From GCA-2731375 sp964631725 (GTDB lineage Bacteria > Pseudomonadota > Alphaproteobacteria > GCA-2731375): DNA of 64,000 bases. Location of the stretch: contig CAZVYX010000013.1 in NCBI GenBank assembly GCA_964631725.1, positions 49,419 to 113,418 of the forward strand. The letters are read 5' to 3'. This document shows, piece by piece, positions 16,144 to 24,062 of this stretch. How positions within the stretch are numbered: the stretch's first letter is position 1; each line of letters starts with the position of its first letter. Below the pieces are notes generated by a model. The model had not been told where the DNA came from. It made no database searches and saw only the letters and a list, made by a program, of their open reading frames with translations. Made by a program: the position numbers and the translations under genes.

Positions 16144-17955
16144 TTATCGAATCAACATCTCGATTCCTGTCAATAGCCCTCTCCTGTGGAGATAGAATGG
16201 CGCGATGAATATGAGCACGCAGCAAAAAATTCGCGACAATCCGAATGCAAGCTTCCAGGAGAGGCCCAATTCGTCGTCAACTACAACGCGCACCAAAAGT
16301 GCGCGTGTGACGTATCGTACATAACCGTGAACAAAATAAATGAGCAAGATCGCGATTGACGGTAGCGAAATAAGCTCCAGCAAGTAGAACGCATCAAACG
16401 CCCAAGCGGACCCACCAGCTACCCGCCGCAGGAATGTGTCTATCTGATACTGAAACATTGCGGAAATAATGACCACAGTCCCTAGCATCACTACGCCGCT
16501 TTCCATAATCACGTAGTAAATTTGCCCGAATATCTGCGATCTAGCTCGGGTGTCGTTTTGGGAGGTGTCCGCGCGAAGAGACATAAGGTCTTGATCTAGT
16601 CGCTTTGACGTGTGGTACAGCCAAAGGAGAAGCAATAACCATCCCGAAAATAGTATTGCTTGACCGGCAATCAGCCAATTTCTTATATCCAACGCAGATA
16701 CTCTAACTATAGTTGCCGCTGCATATGTAAAGTCGACTCTTGAAAACAACACGACAAAGACCACCAACGCGAACAAGCCAAGCGCGGACAGTCCCCACGA
16801 ACCAAATACCTGAATAATGCTCCATCCGCCAAAAGACCTTGAAAAATCTGGGCGTTCAAGTTCTTTGTCCTTTTCAAATTGCTCCGTCAATGCGGCAGCG
16901 AAATTCCTTAGTAAAAGATAGGGGATGGTAAGCGATGACATGCCCAACGTTAGGATGCTCGATGCCCAGTAGACTTCGCCCGTCATCCAAGGTGAATCGA
17001 GAGTAGCATCAGCAGCCGTCTTCACCGCCCTAGCTTGACGCTCTTGCTGAATTTCGGACCAAATACCACTCCCGCCCGATGGGCGATCCTCGCGAGAAGA
17101 ATCGTTCTCGGCTAGAAAAGAGAGAATTTCGTCACAGTCTTGAAATCTTTCATCCGGACCCTTCTTCAAGCATCGTGCGACAAAACCGTCCCAAAACTCC
17201 GGTAGGGTGGGATCTAGCTTGCTTGGAGAAACTGGAGCTTCATTGGCGATGCGATAAAGCACGCTGGTAGCCGACCGGCCCGGGAATGCTTTCTCCCGTG
17301 TCAACAATTCATAGGCAATGCAGCCGATCGAAAATATGTCCGACGCACGCGTGACCTGTTGCCCTTGAGCCTGCTCCGGCGACATGTAATTGAGAGTGCC
17401 AAGTATCATCCCGGTTCGCGTCATATCGGAGCCTTCCAATCGAGCAATCCCAAGATCAATGATCTTCACTACGCCTTCCTGTGTTCCGCAAATGATGTTG
17501 GACGGCTTGAGGTCACGGTGGATCGTTCCCGCGCGATGAATTGCTTGCACGCCTTCGCAAATGCTGTTCAGGATTTGGAAGACATCCTGGACCTCAATCG
17601 CGTTGTCATTTTGAATAAGTTTCGACAACGGCGTCCCGTCAACATACTCCATGACAATATACTGGGTGCCGTCCTCCACGGCGTAGTCAAAGATCGTTAC
17701 GACATTGGGATGTGACAGACTGGCACCGGCGCCGGCCTCGTTCCTAAACCGATTTTGAAGATTCGCCTCGAGGTCCAAATCCAAAGACCCCGCCGCGCGT
17801 ATCGTCTTAATCGCAACCTGCCGAGAAAGTTGGGTGTCCTCGGCAAGCAATACCTCGCCCATGGCACCGCGACCAATGCCTCGAATGATCTTGAAACGCT
17901 CAAGAAATCGATTGGGATGCGATCCTCCCAACAATGTCATTTTGTCGTTGGACAT
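16144..17955 (-). CDS. Membrane-anchored Ser/Thr protein kinase
   Basis: A 603-residue Hanks-type kinase. It has a glycine loop GIGRGAMGEV at 26-35, Lys50 in VAIKTIR, the catalytic loop HRDLKPSN at 146-153, a DLG metal motif (in place of DFG) near 167 and MSPEQ as the activation-segment end. The kinase domain finishes near residue 285. After a linker rich in charged residues, the C-terminal half (about 325-603) contains roughly six hydrophobic segments and no PASTA or other extracellular sensor domain. The gene is clearly less GC-rich than its neighbours. No phosphatase or FHA gene is adjacent. Its role is unknown. Confidence 0.88.
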   Translation of the reverse strand: MSNDKMTLLGGSHPNRFLERFKIIRGIGRGAMGEVLLAEDTQLSRQVAIKTIRAAGSLDLDLEANLQNRFRNEAGAGASLSHPNVVTIFDYAVEDGTQYIVMEYVDGTPLSKLIQNDNAIEVQDVFQILNSICEGVQAIHRAGTIHRDLKPSNIICGTQEGVVKIIDLGIARLEGSDMTRTGMILGTLNYMSPEQAQGQQVTRASDIFSIGCIAYELLTREKAFPGRSATSVLYRIANEAPVSPSKLDPTLPEFWDGFVARCLKKGPDERFQDCDEILSFLAENDSSREDRPSGGSGIWSEIQQERQARAVKTAADATLDSPWMTGEVYWASSILTLGMSSLTIPYLLLRNFAAALTEQFEKDKELERPDFSRSFGGWSIIQVFGSWGLSALGLFALVVFVVLFSRVDFTYAAATIVRVSALDIRNWLIAGQAILFSGWLLLLLWLYHTSKRLDQDLMSLRADTSQNDTRARSQIFGQIYYVIMESGVVMLGTVVIISAMFQYQIDTFLRRVAGGSAWAFDAFYLLELISLPSIAILLIYFVHGYVRYVTRALLVRVVVDDELGLSWKLAFGLSRIFCCVLIFIAPFYLHRRGLLTGIEMLIR

Positions 17956-18148
17956 CTGACCTGAGATTCTAAAGCCAACTCCGTTTCCACCGCATTGTTA
18001 CCCAAATTCCCTAAATGGTGGAATGATTTTCTGTCTCGAAACCCCAAGATTGCTCAAAAGAAGCGTAATAATTTTTAGCAATTCCACGAAATTTGGGGCC
18101 ATATCAAGCCCTTTGAACCTGCCATATTCAGCTTAGGCTGGGCTGACC

Positions 18149-18925
18149 CTATACCCGGCCGTGGTCGATGGAGTGGCCGCCGTCGACGTAGATGGTTTCA
18201 CCGGTCAGCAGGGTCAGGTCGCCCTGTAATAGCCGGGCGGTGAAATCGGCGACTTCCTCGGGCTGGCTGGGGCGTCCGATGGGCACCCGGCGGGCGAAGT
18301 AAGCCTTCACGTCGTCCTGGGCCAGATAGTCGCGGGCGATGTCGGTATCGATATAGCCGGGCGCCACGTTGACGACGGAAATGCCGTCCTTGGCCCATTC
18401 CGCCGCCAGGCAGCGGTTCATCGCGCCCACGGCTGCTTTCGAGGCGCTGTAGGCGGTGTTGTGCGGCGTCGCCAGACGGTCGAAGAAGGAGCCGATGTTG
18501 ATAATGGCGCCGCCATGAGTTCTAGCCCGCAGGTAGGGATAGGCGGCGCGGGCGGCGGCGAAGGCGCCGATCACGTTGGTCTCCAGCACCTGGCGGAAAT
18601 CGTCGTTTGAAAAGCGGCTGGAGGCGCCAAGCAAATGAATGCCGGCATTGTTGATCAGATAGCGCAGCCCGCCGTCCCGGCAATCCAGTTCGGCCAGGGC
18701 GGCGTCAATGCTGGCCTCGTCCGTGACATCGCAGGGCAGATTGATCATGCGCTGTTTCTGCCCGTCTGAAGGCGCGCCCTGTTCCAGGCCGATCCCCTTG
18801 CGGGAGAGGCAGCCCACCGTGAAGCCACGGTCGGCCAGGGCCATGGCGATTTCGGCGCCCAGGCCACGGCTGGCGCCGGTCACGGCAACGATGCCATCGG
18901 TGTATTTAGTTTCCGCGCTGGTCAT
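18149..18925 (-). CDS. SDR family oxidoreductase
   Basis: A 258-residue classical short-chain dehydrogenase/reductase. It has TGASRGLG at residues 16-23, the LINNAGIHLLG segment near 89-99 and a YSASKAAVGAMN active-site helix in which Tyr and Lys form the YxxxK pair. The TGETIYVDGGHSIDHG end is typical. Its start codon overlaps the stop codon of the TetR regulator (ATGA), so the two are translationally coupled. It is divergent from the acyl-CoA carboxylase run. I infer a hydroxyacyl- or ketoacyl-CoA or alcohol oxidation step in the same pathway. Confidence 0.86.
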   Translation of the reverse strand: MTSAETKYTDGIVAVTGASRGLGAEIAMALADRGFTVGCLSRKGIGLEQGAPSDGQKQRMINLPCDVTDEASIDAALAELDCRDGGLRYLINNAGIHLLGASSRFSNDDFRQVLETNVIGAFAAARAAYPYLRARTHGGAIINIGSFFDRLATPHNTAYSASKAAVGAMNRCLAAEWAKDGISVVNVAPGYIDTDIARDYLAQDDVKAYFARRVPIGRPSQPEEVADFTARLLQGDLTLLTGETIYVDGGHSIDHGRV

Positions 18926-19527
18926 TCTTGCAACGTGCCTCCTATACCGTCGAACAGCATGGCGCTCAATTTCCCCGCCATCACCTCGATCGGTTCATGA
19001 TCCTTGCCATACCATTCGTGGGTCCAGAACAGCGCGCCAAGCAGGAACAGCCGCAAAAGGTCCACGTCCACGCCTGGGCCGATTTCGCCCGCATCCTTGG
19101 CCCGCTGCAGCAGTTCGCGCCAACAATCAGCATATTTCTCCCGCCTGGCCAAGTGCCGCTCGCGGATCGCCCTGGGTGCGAGATTATAGTTGATGATGTT
19201 GGCGGCGGTGTAGTCACTGTGCTGCAACAGGGCGGTCAAATGAGCCCGGATGGCGGTTTCGACCCGGACCCGGTGGCTGGTGCCCGCCGCCAGTCCGTCG
19301 ACCGCATCCCGCACCGCATCGTGAATACGGGCGATGCCGATATTCAGGATCTCCTCCAGCAATTGCTCCTTGGAGCTGAAGTAATAGTAGATCGCCGGTG
19401 CCCGGATCCTGGCAAGAGCGCCGATGTCCTTCAGGGTCGTTGTGTCATAACCCTTGCGGCGGAACATTTTGGCGGTAGCATCAAGAATCCGCCGTCTGGT
19501 GTCATCTGACTTTTTCATAACTGTCAT
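18922..19527 (-). CDS. TetR/AcrR family transcriptional regulator
   Basis: A 201-residue TetR-type regulator. The helix-turn-helix occupies about residues 10-57, with TTTLKDIGALARIRAPAIYY matching the family DNA-recognition region and YYYFSSKEQLLEEIL following. The ligand-binding C-terminal domain is helical. It is divergent from the carboxylase genes and overlaps the SDR gene. A near-ideal palindrome lies in the intergenic gap (19562-19577). The simplest reading is an acyl-CoA-responsive repressor of both transcripts, as in LiuR- or PsrA-type systems. An alternative start is the ATG at 19518. Confidence 0.87.
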   Translation of the reverse strand: MTVMKKSDDTRRRILDATAKMFRRKGYDTTTLKDIGALARIRAPAIYYYFSSKEQLLEEILNIGIARIHDAVRDAVDGLAAGTSHRVRVETAIRAHLTALLQHSDYTAANIINYNLAPRAIRERHLARREKYADCWRELLQRAKDAGEIGPGVDVDLLRLFLLGALFWTHEWYGKDHEPIEVMAGKLSAMLFDGIGGTLQE

Positions 19528-19561
19528 CGGCGGGCCGCATGAACTTGCGCCACTTTTGAAA

Positions 19562-19577
19562 TCTAACTAATGTTAGA
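19562..19577. promoter_or_regulatory. Candidate TetR operator palindrome
   Basis: The sequence TCTAACTAATGTTAGA contains two perfect 6-base arms (TCTAAC and GTTAGA) around a 4-base centre. It is flanked by a wider, slightly asymmetric pair: TTTGAA at 19555-19560 and TTCAAA at 19582-19587. It sits between the divergent TetR gene and the carboxylase beta gene, 35 bases from the TetR start. Both the position and the symmetry fit a TetR dimer site. Binding by this regulator is inference. Confidence 0.65.
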
Positions 19578-19634
19578 AAAATTCAAACCGTGAGGCAAGG
19601 CGCGATAATTCCTCGTTGCTCCGGAGTACACCTA

Positions 19635-21239
19635 TTGGCCTTAATTCAGTCGCAAATCTCCACCACGGGTGAGGAGTTCACCCGGAACCGCGCGGCCTTC
19701 GGCGCCCTGATGGCGGAATTGCACCGCCGGCGCGGCGAACATGAAACGGTTGGTGAAAAGGCCAAGCAGCGCCACATGGCCGCCGGCAAGCTGCTGCCCC
19801 GGGACCGCATCGACGTCCTGCTGGATCCCGGATCGCCGTTTCTCGAGCTGGGGCAACTGGCGGGCATCGACATGTACGACGGCGTGCCCCCCGGCGCCGG
19901 CATCATAACCGGCATCGGCCAGGTTAACGGCGTTACCTGCATGATCATCGCCAACGATGCCCCGGTGAAGGGCGGCACCTACTATGCCATGACCGCCAAG
20001 AAACACGTGCGGGCGCAAAAGATCGCCTGGCAGCACCGCCTGCCCAACATCACCCTGGTCGACAGCGGCGGCGCCAATCTGCCGGAACAGCCGGGCATTT
20101 TTCCCGATGCCGGCCAGTACGGCAGCGTCTTCAACCAGATCGTGCGGCAATCGGCGGAGGGCATTCCCCAGATCGCCGTGGTGCATGGGGCCTGCACCGC
20201 CGGCGGCGCCTATGTGCCGGCGTTGTGCGATCTGGCGGTGATCGTCCGCGAACAGGGCTATATGCATCTGGGCGGGCCGGAATTGACCTTCGCGGCGACC
20301 GGGGAGGAGGTCGACCGGGAGACCTTGGGCGGGGCGCAAATGCACTCCGCAATCTCCGGCGTCACCGATTATCTGGTGGAGAACGACCGCCACGCCATGG
20401 CCACGGTGCGCGATCTGGTCGGCGATACCTGCCGCCGGCCCGGTTTGGGGCGGCCCGTGCGCGCGCCCAGCCCGCCGCGTTATGATCCGGCCGAAATCCA
20501 TGGCCTGATCCCGGAAGATCCCCGTCATCCGGCCGATACGCTGGAGATCCTGGCCCGCCTGGTCGACGACAGCTATTTCGACGAGTTCAAGGGCCGCTAT
20601 GGCGACAGCCTGCTGTGCGGCTTCGCCTACATCGGTGGCTTTCAGGTCGGCATTCTGGCCAACGCCGGCGTGATCTTTTCCGAGAGCGCCAAGAAAGCCG
20701 TCCATTTCATCGATATCTGCTGCAAGCAGGATATCCCGCTGCTGTTCCTGGCCGACAATTCCGGCTTCATGGTGGGGCGGGAGGCGGAACATGGCGGCAT
20801 CTCGAAAGACGGCGCCAAGATGATCACGGCCATGGCCTCGGCCAATGTGCCGAAATACAACATCATCATCGGCAAGTCCTATGGCGCGGGCTACATGGCC
20901 ATGTGCGCCCGCCCGTTCGAACCGCTTTTCTCGTTTGGCTGGCCCAATGGCCGCGCCGCCCTGATGGGGCCGGAACAGGCGGCAATGACCCTGGCCATGG
21001 TGCAACGCCAGAAATTCGCCCGCGACGGCGCGCCCTGGACCGAGGCGGACGAGGAAAAATTCAAGCAGCCGATCCTGGCGGATTTCGAGGCCTTCGCATC
21101 GATGTACAATTTCGCCGCCAATCTGTGGATCGACAATATTCTCGATCCGGCGGAAACCCGCCAGGTGATGACCCTCCTGCTGGACGTCGCCGCCCGGGTG
21201 CCGGCCCAGCCTTCGCCCTTCGGCGTGTTGCGGATATGA
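19635..21239 (+). CDS. Acyl-CoA carboxylase, carboxyltransferase (beta) subunit, MCC/GCC-like
   Basis: A 534-residue carboxyltransferase subunit resembling methylcrotonyl-CoA or geranyl-CoA carboxylase beta chains. It has the oxyanion blocks LVDSGGANLPEQ and GACTAGGAYVPALCD in the N-domain, and NSGFMVGREAEHGGISKDG and KSYGAGYMAMCARPFEPL in the C-domain. The start is taken as TTG 19635, because a GGAG lies 8 bases upstream and the protein then opens with the family-like (M)ALIQSQISTTGEEF. A longer reading from 19590 adds residues with no family match. The gene is followed after 10 bases by the biotin-carrying subunit, with which it forms the holoenzyme. Confidence 0.88.
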   Translation: MALIQSQISTTGEEFTRNRAAFGALMAELHRRRGEHETVGEKAKQRHMAAGKLLPRDRIDVLLDPGSPFLELGQLAGIDMYDGVPPGAGIITGIGQVNGVTCMIIANDAPVKGGTYYAMTAKKHVRAQKIAWQHRLPNITLVDSGGANLPEQPGIFPDAGQYGSVFNQIVRQSAEGIPQIAVVHGACTAGGAYVPALCDLAVIVREQGYMHLGGPELTFAATGEEVDRETLGGAQMHSAISGVTDYLVENDRHAMATVRDLVGDTCRRPGLGRPVRAPSPPRYDPAEIHGLIPEDPRHPADTLEILARLVDDSYFDEFKGRYGDSLLCGFAYIGGFQVGILANAGVIFSESAKKAVHFIDICCKQDIPLLFLADNSGFMVGREAEHGGISKDGAKMITAMASANVPKYNIIIGKSYGAGYMAMCARPFEPLFSFGWPNGRAALMGPEQAAMTLAMVQRQKFARDGAPWTEADEEKFKQPILADFEAFASMYNFAANLWIDNILDPAETRQVMTLLLDVAARVPAQPSPFGVLRI

Positions 21240-21249
21240 GGGCGCGGTC

Positions 21250-23250
21250 ATGATCAAGAAGCTCCTGATCGCCAATCGCGGCGATAGCGCCTGCCGCATC
21301 GCGCGCACCGCCAAGGCCCTTGGTATCGCCGTCGCGACGGTACATTCCAGCAGCGACCGAAACGCCGCCCATGTACGCCAAATCGGCCAATCCATTGAGG
21401 TCGGCAGCGGCCCGGCGACCGAAAGCTATCTGAACATCCCGGCAATCATCGCGGCGGCCCAAGCGGTCGGCGCCGATGCGGTGCATCCAGGCATCGGCTT
21501 CCTGTCGGAAACGCCGGAATTCGCCAGCGCAGTGGAGGATGCGGGCTTGATATTCATCGGTCCCCGCGCCGACACCCTGGCCCGCTTCGGCGACAAGCTG
21601 CGGGCCAAGCGGGAAGCGGCCGAGCTTGGCATTCCGGTGATCCCCGGCGGAGATTTGGCCAGCGACGACGAGGCCGGTATCGCGGCGATGATTGCCGCCA
21701 TGCAGCCGCCGCTGTTGTTGAAGGCGGCGGCGGGCGGCGGCGGGCGCGGCATCCGCGTCATCAACGAAGGCGACGATTTGGGCCAACATATCGCCTCCGC
21801 CATGCGGGAGGCCAGGGCGGCTTTCGGCCGAGCCGATCTGTTGGTGGAGCAATACCTGGACCGGCCCCGGCACGTGGAAGTGCAACTGGCCGGCGACGGC
21901 ACCGGCGCGGTGACGCATCTGTTCGACCGGGAGTGCTCGCTACAGCGGCGCCATCAAAAGGTGGTGGAGGAAGCACCCGTGGCCGGCCTGGCGGACGATT
22001 TGCGGCAGAACATACTGGATGCCGCCTGCCGCCTGGCCGCGCATGCCGATCTGCGCGGCCTGGCGACGGCGGAATTCCTCGTTGCCGGCGACGGCTTCTT
22101 CTTCCTGGAGGTCAATCCCCGCCTGCAAGTGGAGCATCCGGTGACCGAGGCCGTCACCGGGTTGGACCTGGTGGCCTGGCAACTGCGCCTTGCCGGCGGC
22201 GAGGCCCTGCCCCTGGATCAAACCGATGTATCGGTGCATGGCCATGCCATGCAGGCGCGCCTGTATGCCGAGGATCCCGCCAATGGCTTCGCCCCCGCGA
22301 CCGGCGTGGTGCGGCGCATTGATCTGCCGGCCCCGCCCGTGCGTTCGGACATGGGCGTCGAGGCGGGCGAGGAAATCGGCCCCTATTACGACTGCATGCT
22401 GGGCAAGATCATCTGCCATGGCGAAGACCGTGGCGCCGCACTAGGCCAACTGCGCGCGGCGCTGGCCGACACCGCCGTTCTGGGCGTGCCGACCAATCTG
22501 GCCTTTCTGTCCGATCTGCTGAGCCGTCCGGAGGTAGCCGATGGCACTGCTGATACGGCCCTGATCGACCGGGAGGTGACGGCGAACCAGACGGAGGCCC
22601 AAAGGCCGGCGGATGAACTGTTCGCCCTGGCCGGCGCCCTGGCCATGCTGAACTACCGCGGCGGTCCTGACAGTGACCCCTGGCAAAGCCCGGAGAGCTT
22701 TACCAACTGGCGTCTCGGCCAGGGCCAGCTTCGCCCCAGCCATGCGCCAAGCCTGGAAGTCAGCTTTGGCGGGGAACGCGCCGAGGTGGCGTTTTCCCCC
22801 ATGGCGGCGAATGGCGCCATATCAGTCCGCGTTGACCGGAGTGTCCTGGATTTGACACTGACGCCGCTGGATGACGGCGCCCATAGCGTAGCGTTCGGCA
22901 ACGAGGTCCTGATGGTACGCGCAGTCCACGACGGCGATACGGTGCATCTGCATGGCGTGTTCGGCGCGGCCTCGGCCCAGGTTTCGCTGTACGCCGATGG
23001 CTGGCAGGCCGATGCGGCGGCGGTCGAGGGCCGCGTGCTGGCCCCGGTCATGGGCAACGTCACCAAGGTTTTGGCAGCCGTGGGTGATCAGGTAAGCGCC
23101 GGCGATGTTCTGGTGGTGCAGGAAAGCATGAAAATGGAAATCCGCCTGACCGCGCCCTGCGACGGCGTGGTCGCGGCGCTGACCTGCGCCGAGGGCGACA
23201 TGGTGGCGCGGCACGCCTTCATTGCCGAGGTAAGGCCGGATGAGACATAG
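21250..23250 (+). CDS. Acyl-CoA carboxylase, biotin carboxylase/carrier (alpha) subunit
   Basis: A 666-residue alpha subunit. The biotin carboxylase domain begins KKLLIANRGDSACRIARTA, with Asp where most homologues have Glu (ANRGE). The ATP-grasp loop KAAAGGGGRGIRV is near residue 160, and ECSLQRRHQKVVEEAP and FLEVNPRLQVEHPVTE mark the active site. A BCCP domain closes the protein with the biotinylation motif ESMKME, in which Lys628 carries biotin. It carboxylates biotin with ATP and bicarbonate for the preceding beta subunit. The probable product is a methylglutaconyl-CoA-type acyl-CoA. Confidence 0.88.
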   Translation: MIKKLLIANRGDSACRIARTAKALGIAVATVHSSSDRNAAHVRQIGQSIEVGSGPATESYLNIPAIIAAAQAVGADAVHPGIGFLSETPEFASAVEDAGLIFIGPRADTLARFGDKLRAKREAAELGIPVIPGGDLASDDEAGIAAMIAAMQPPLLLKAAAGGGGRGIRVINEGDDLGQHIASAMREARAAFGRADLLVEQYLDRPRHVEVQLAGDGTGAVTHLFDRECSLQRRHQKVVEEAPVAGLADDLRQNILDAACRLAAHADLRGLATAEFLVAGDGFFFLEVNPRLQVEHPVTEAVTGLDLVAWQLRLAGGEALPLDQTDVSVHGHAMQARLYAEDPANGFAPATGVVRRIDLPAPPVRSDMGVEAGEEIGPYYDCMLGKIICHGEDRGAALGQLRAALADTAVLGVPTNLAFLSDLLSRPEVADGTADTALIDREVTANQTEAQRPADELFALAGALAMLNYRGGPDSDPWQSPESFTNWRLGQGQLRPSHAPSLEVSFGGERAEVAFSPMAANGAISVRVDRSVLDLTLTPLDDGAHSVAFGNEVLMVRAVHDGDTVHLHGVFGAASAQVSLYADGWQADAAAVEGRVLAPVMGNVTKVLAAVGDQVSAGDVLVVQESMKMEIRLTAPCDGVVAALTCAEGDMVARHAFIAEVRPDET

Positions 23251-23265
23251 GAAGAGGATAGGCAC

Positions 23266-24051
23266 ATGAGTGACGGCAACGAACTGCTATTTGAGGTCAA
23301 CGACGGCATCGCCACGGTGACCATCAACCGTCCGGAACAACGCAATGCCATGAACATCGCCGTCTCCAACGGCCTGAACAAGATCTGGGAAGATATCGAC
23401 CTGAACCCGGATATCCGCGTGGTGATCTTCACCTCCACCGATTGCGGCACCTTTTGCGCCGGCATGGACCTGAAGGAAACGGCGCAGGTAAAGGCCGAGA
23501 CAGGCGAGGATATTCTGACCTTCATGCGCGATCCGTTCCAGAAACGCATGCGCCATGTGCGGGTGCCGATCATCGCCGCCATGACCGGACATCTGATGGC
23601 CGGCGGCATGATGTTTTCGCTCAACTGCGACATGCGGGTCGCCATGGCCGGCACCAAGATCGGTATTACGGAGAGCAAGATCGGACGTGGCTCCCCCTGG
23701 GGCATGCCCCTGGTCTGGATGCTGCCACAGCCGGTGTTGATGGAAATGGTGCTGACCGCCGATCTCTATCCGATCGAACGTTTTCACGAGCTGGGCTATA
23801 TCAACTATCTCGAACCCGATGGCGATGCGGTCCGCGCCAGGGCCCAGGAAATGGCCGAGAAAATCCGCGACAATGCGCCATTGTCGGTAACCTGCGGCAA
23901 GGCGGCGATCCTGGCGGCCATGTCGGCGGGCTGTGATGCCGGCGCCGAATTGGCCTGGCGGCTGTACCAGCCGGCCTACACCTCCGAGGATGCCCAGGAA
24001 GGCGCCCGTGCCTTCGCCGAGAAACGCCCACCGGTCTGGAAAGGGCGCTAA
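23266..24051 (+). CDS. Enoyl-CoA hydratase/isomerase family protein (first of two)
   Basis: A 261-residue crotonase-fold protein. The CoA-binding loop is CGTFCAGMDLKETAQ, near residues 62-76. The segment MTGHLMAGGMMFSLNCDMRV forms the second oxyanion wall. KIGITESKIGRGSPWGMP contains a glutamate at the place expected for the first catalytic Glu. A purine-rich AGGAAGAGGA precedes the start, 15 bases after the carboxylase alpha stop codon. In a leucine- or isoprenoid-like route this would be the methylglutaconyl-CoA hydratase-type step, which is inferred from position only. Confidence 0.85.
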   Translation: MSDGNELLFEVNDGIATVTINRPEQRNAMNIAVSNGLNKIWEDIDLNPDIRVVIFTSTDCGTFCAGMDLKETAQVKAETGEDILTFMRDPFQKRMRHVRVPIIAAMTGHLMAGGMMFSLNCDMRVAMAGTKIGITESKIGRGSPWGMPLVWMLPQPVLMEMVLTADLYPIERFHELGYINYLEPDGDAVRARAQEMAEKIRDNAPLSVTCGKAAILAAMSAGCDAGAELAWRLYQPAYTSEDAQEGARAFAEKRPPVWKGR

Positions 24052-24062
24052 GGCGACCAATC

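Noticed and set aside
19641..21395. Long open frame antisense to the carboxylase beta subunit
   Set aside because: The sense strand encodes an unmistakable carboxyltransferase. The antisense frame is a by-product of GC-rich codon bias, as are similar frames opposite 7708-9522, 13328-14533 and 57188-58633.
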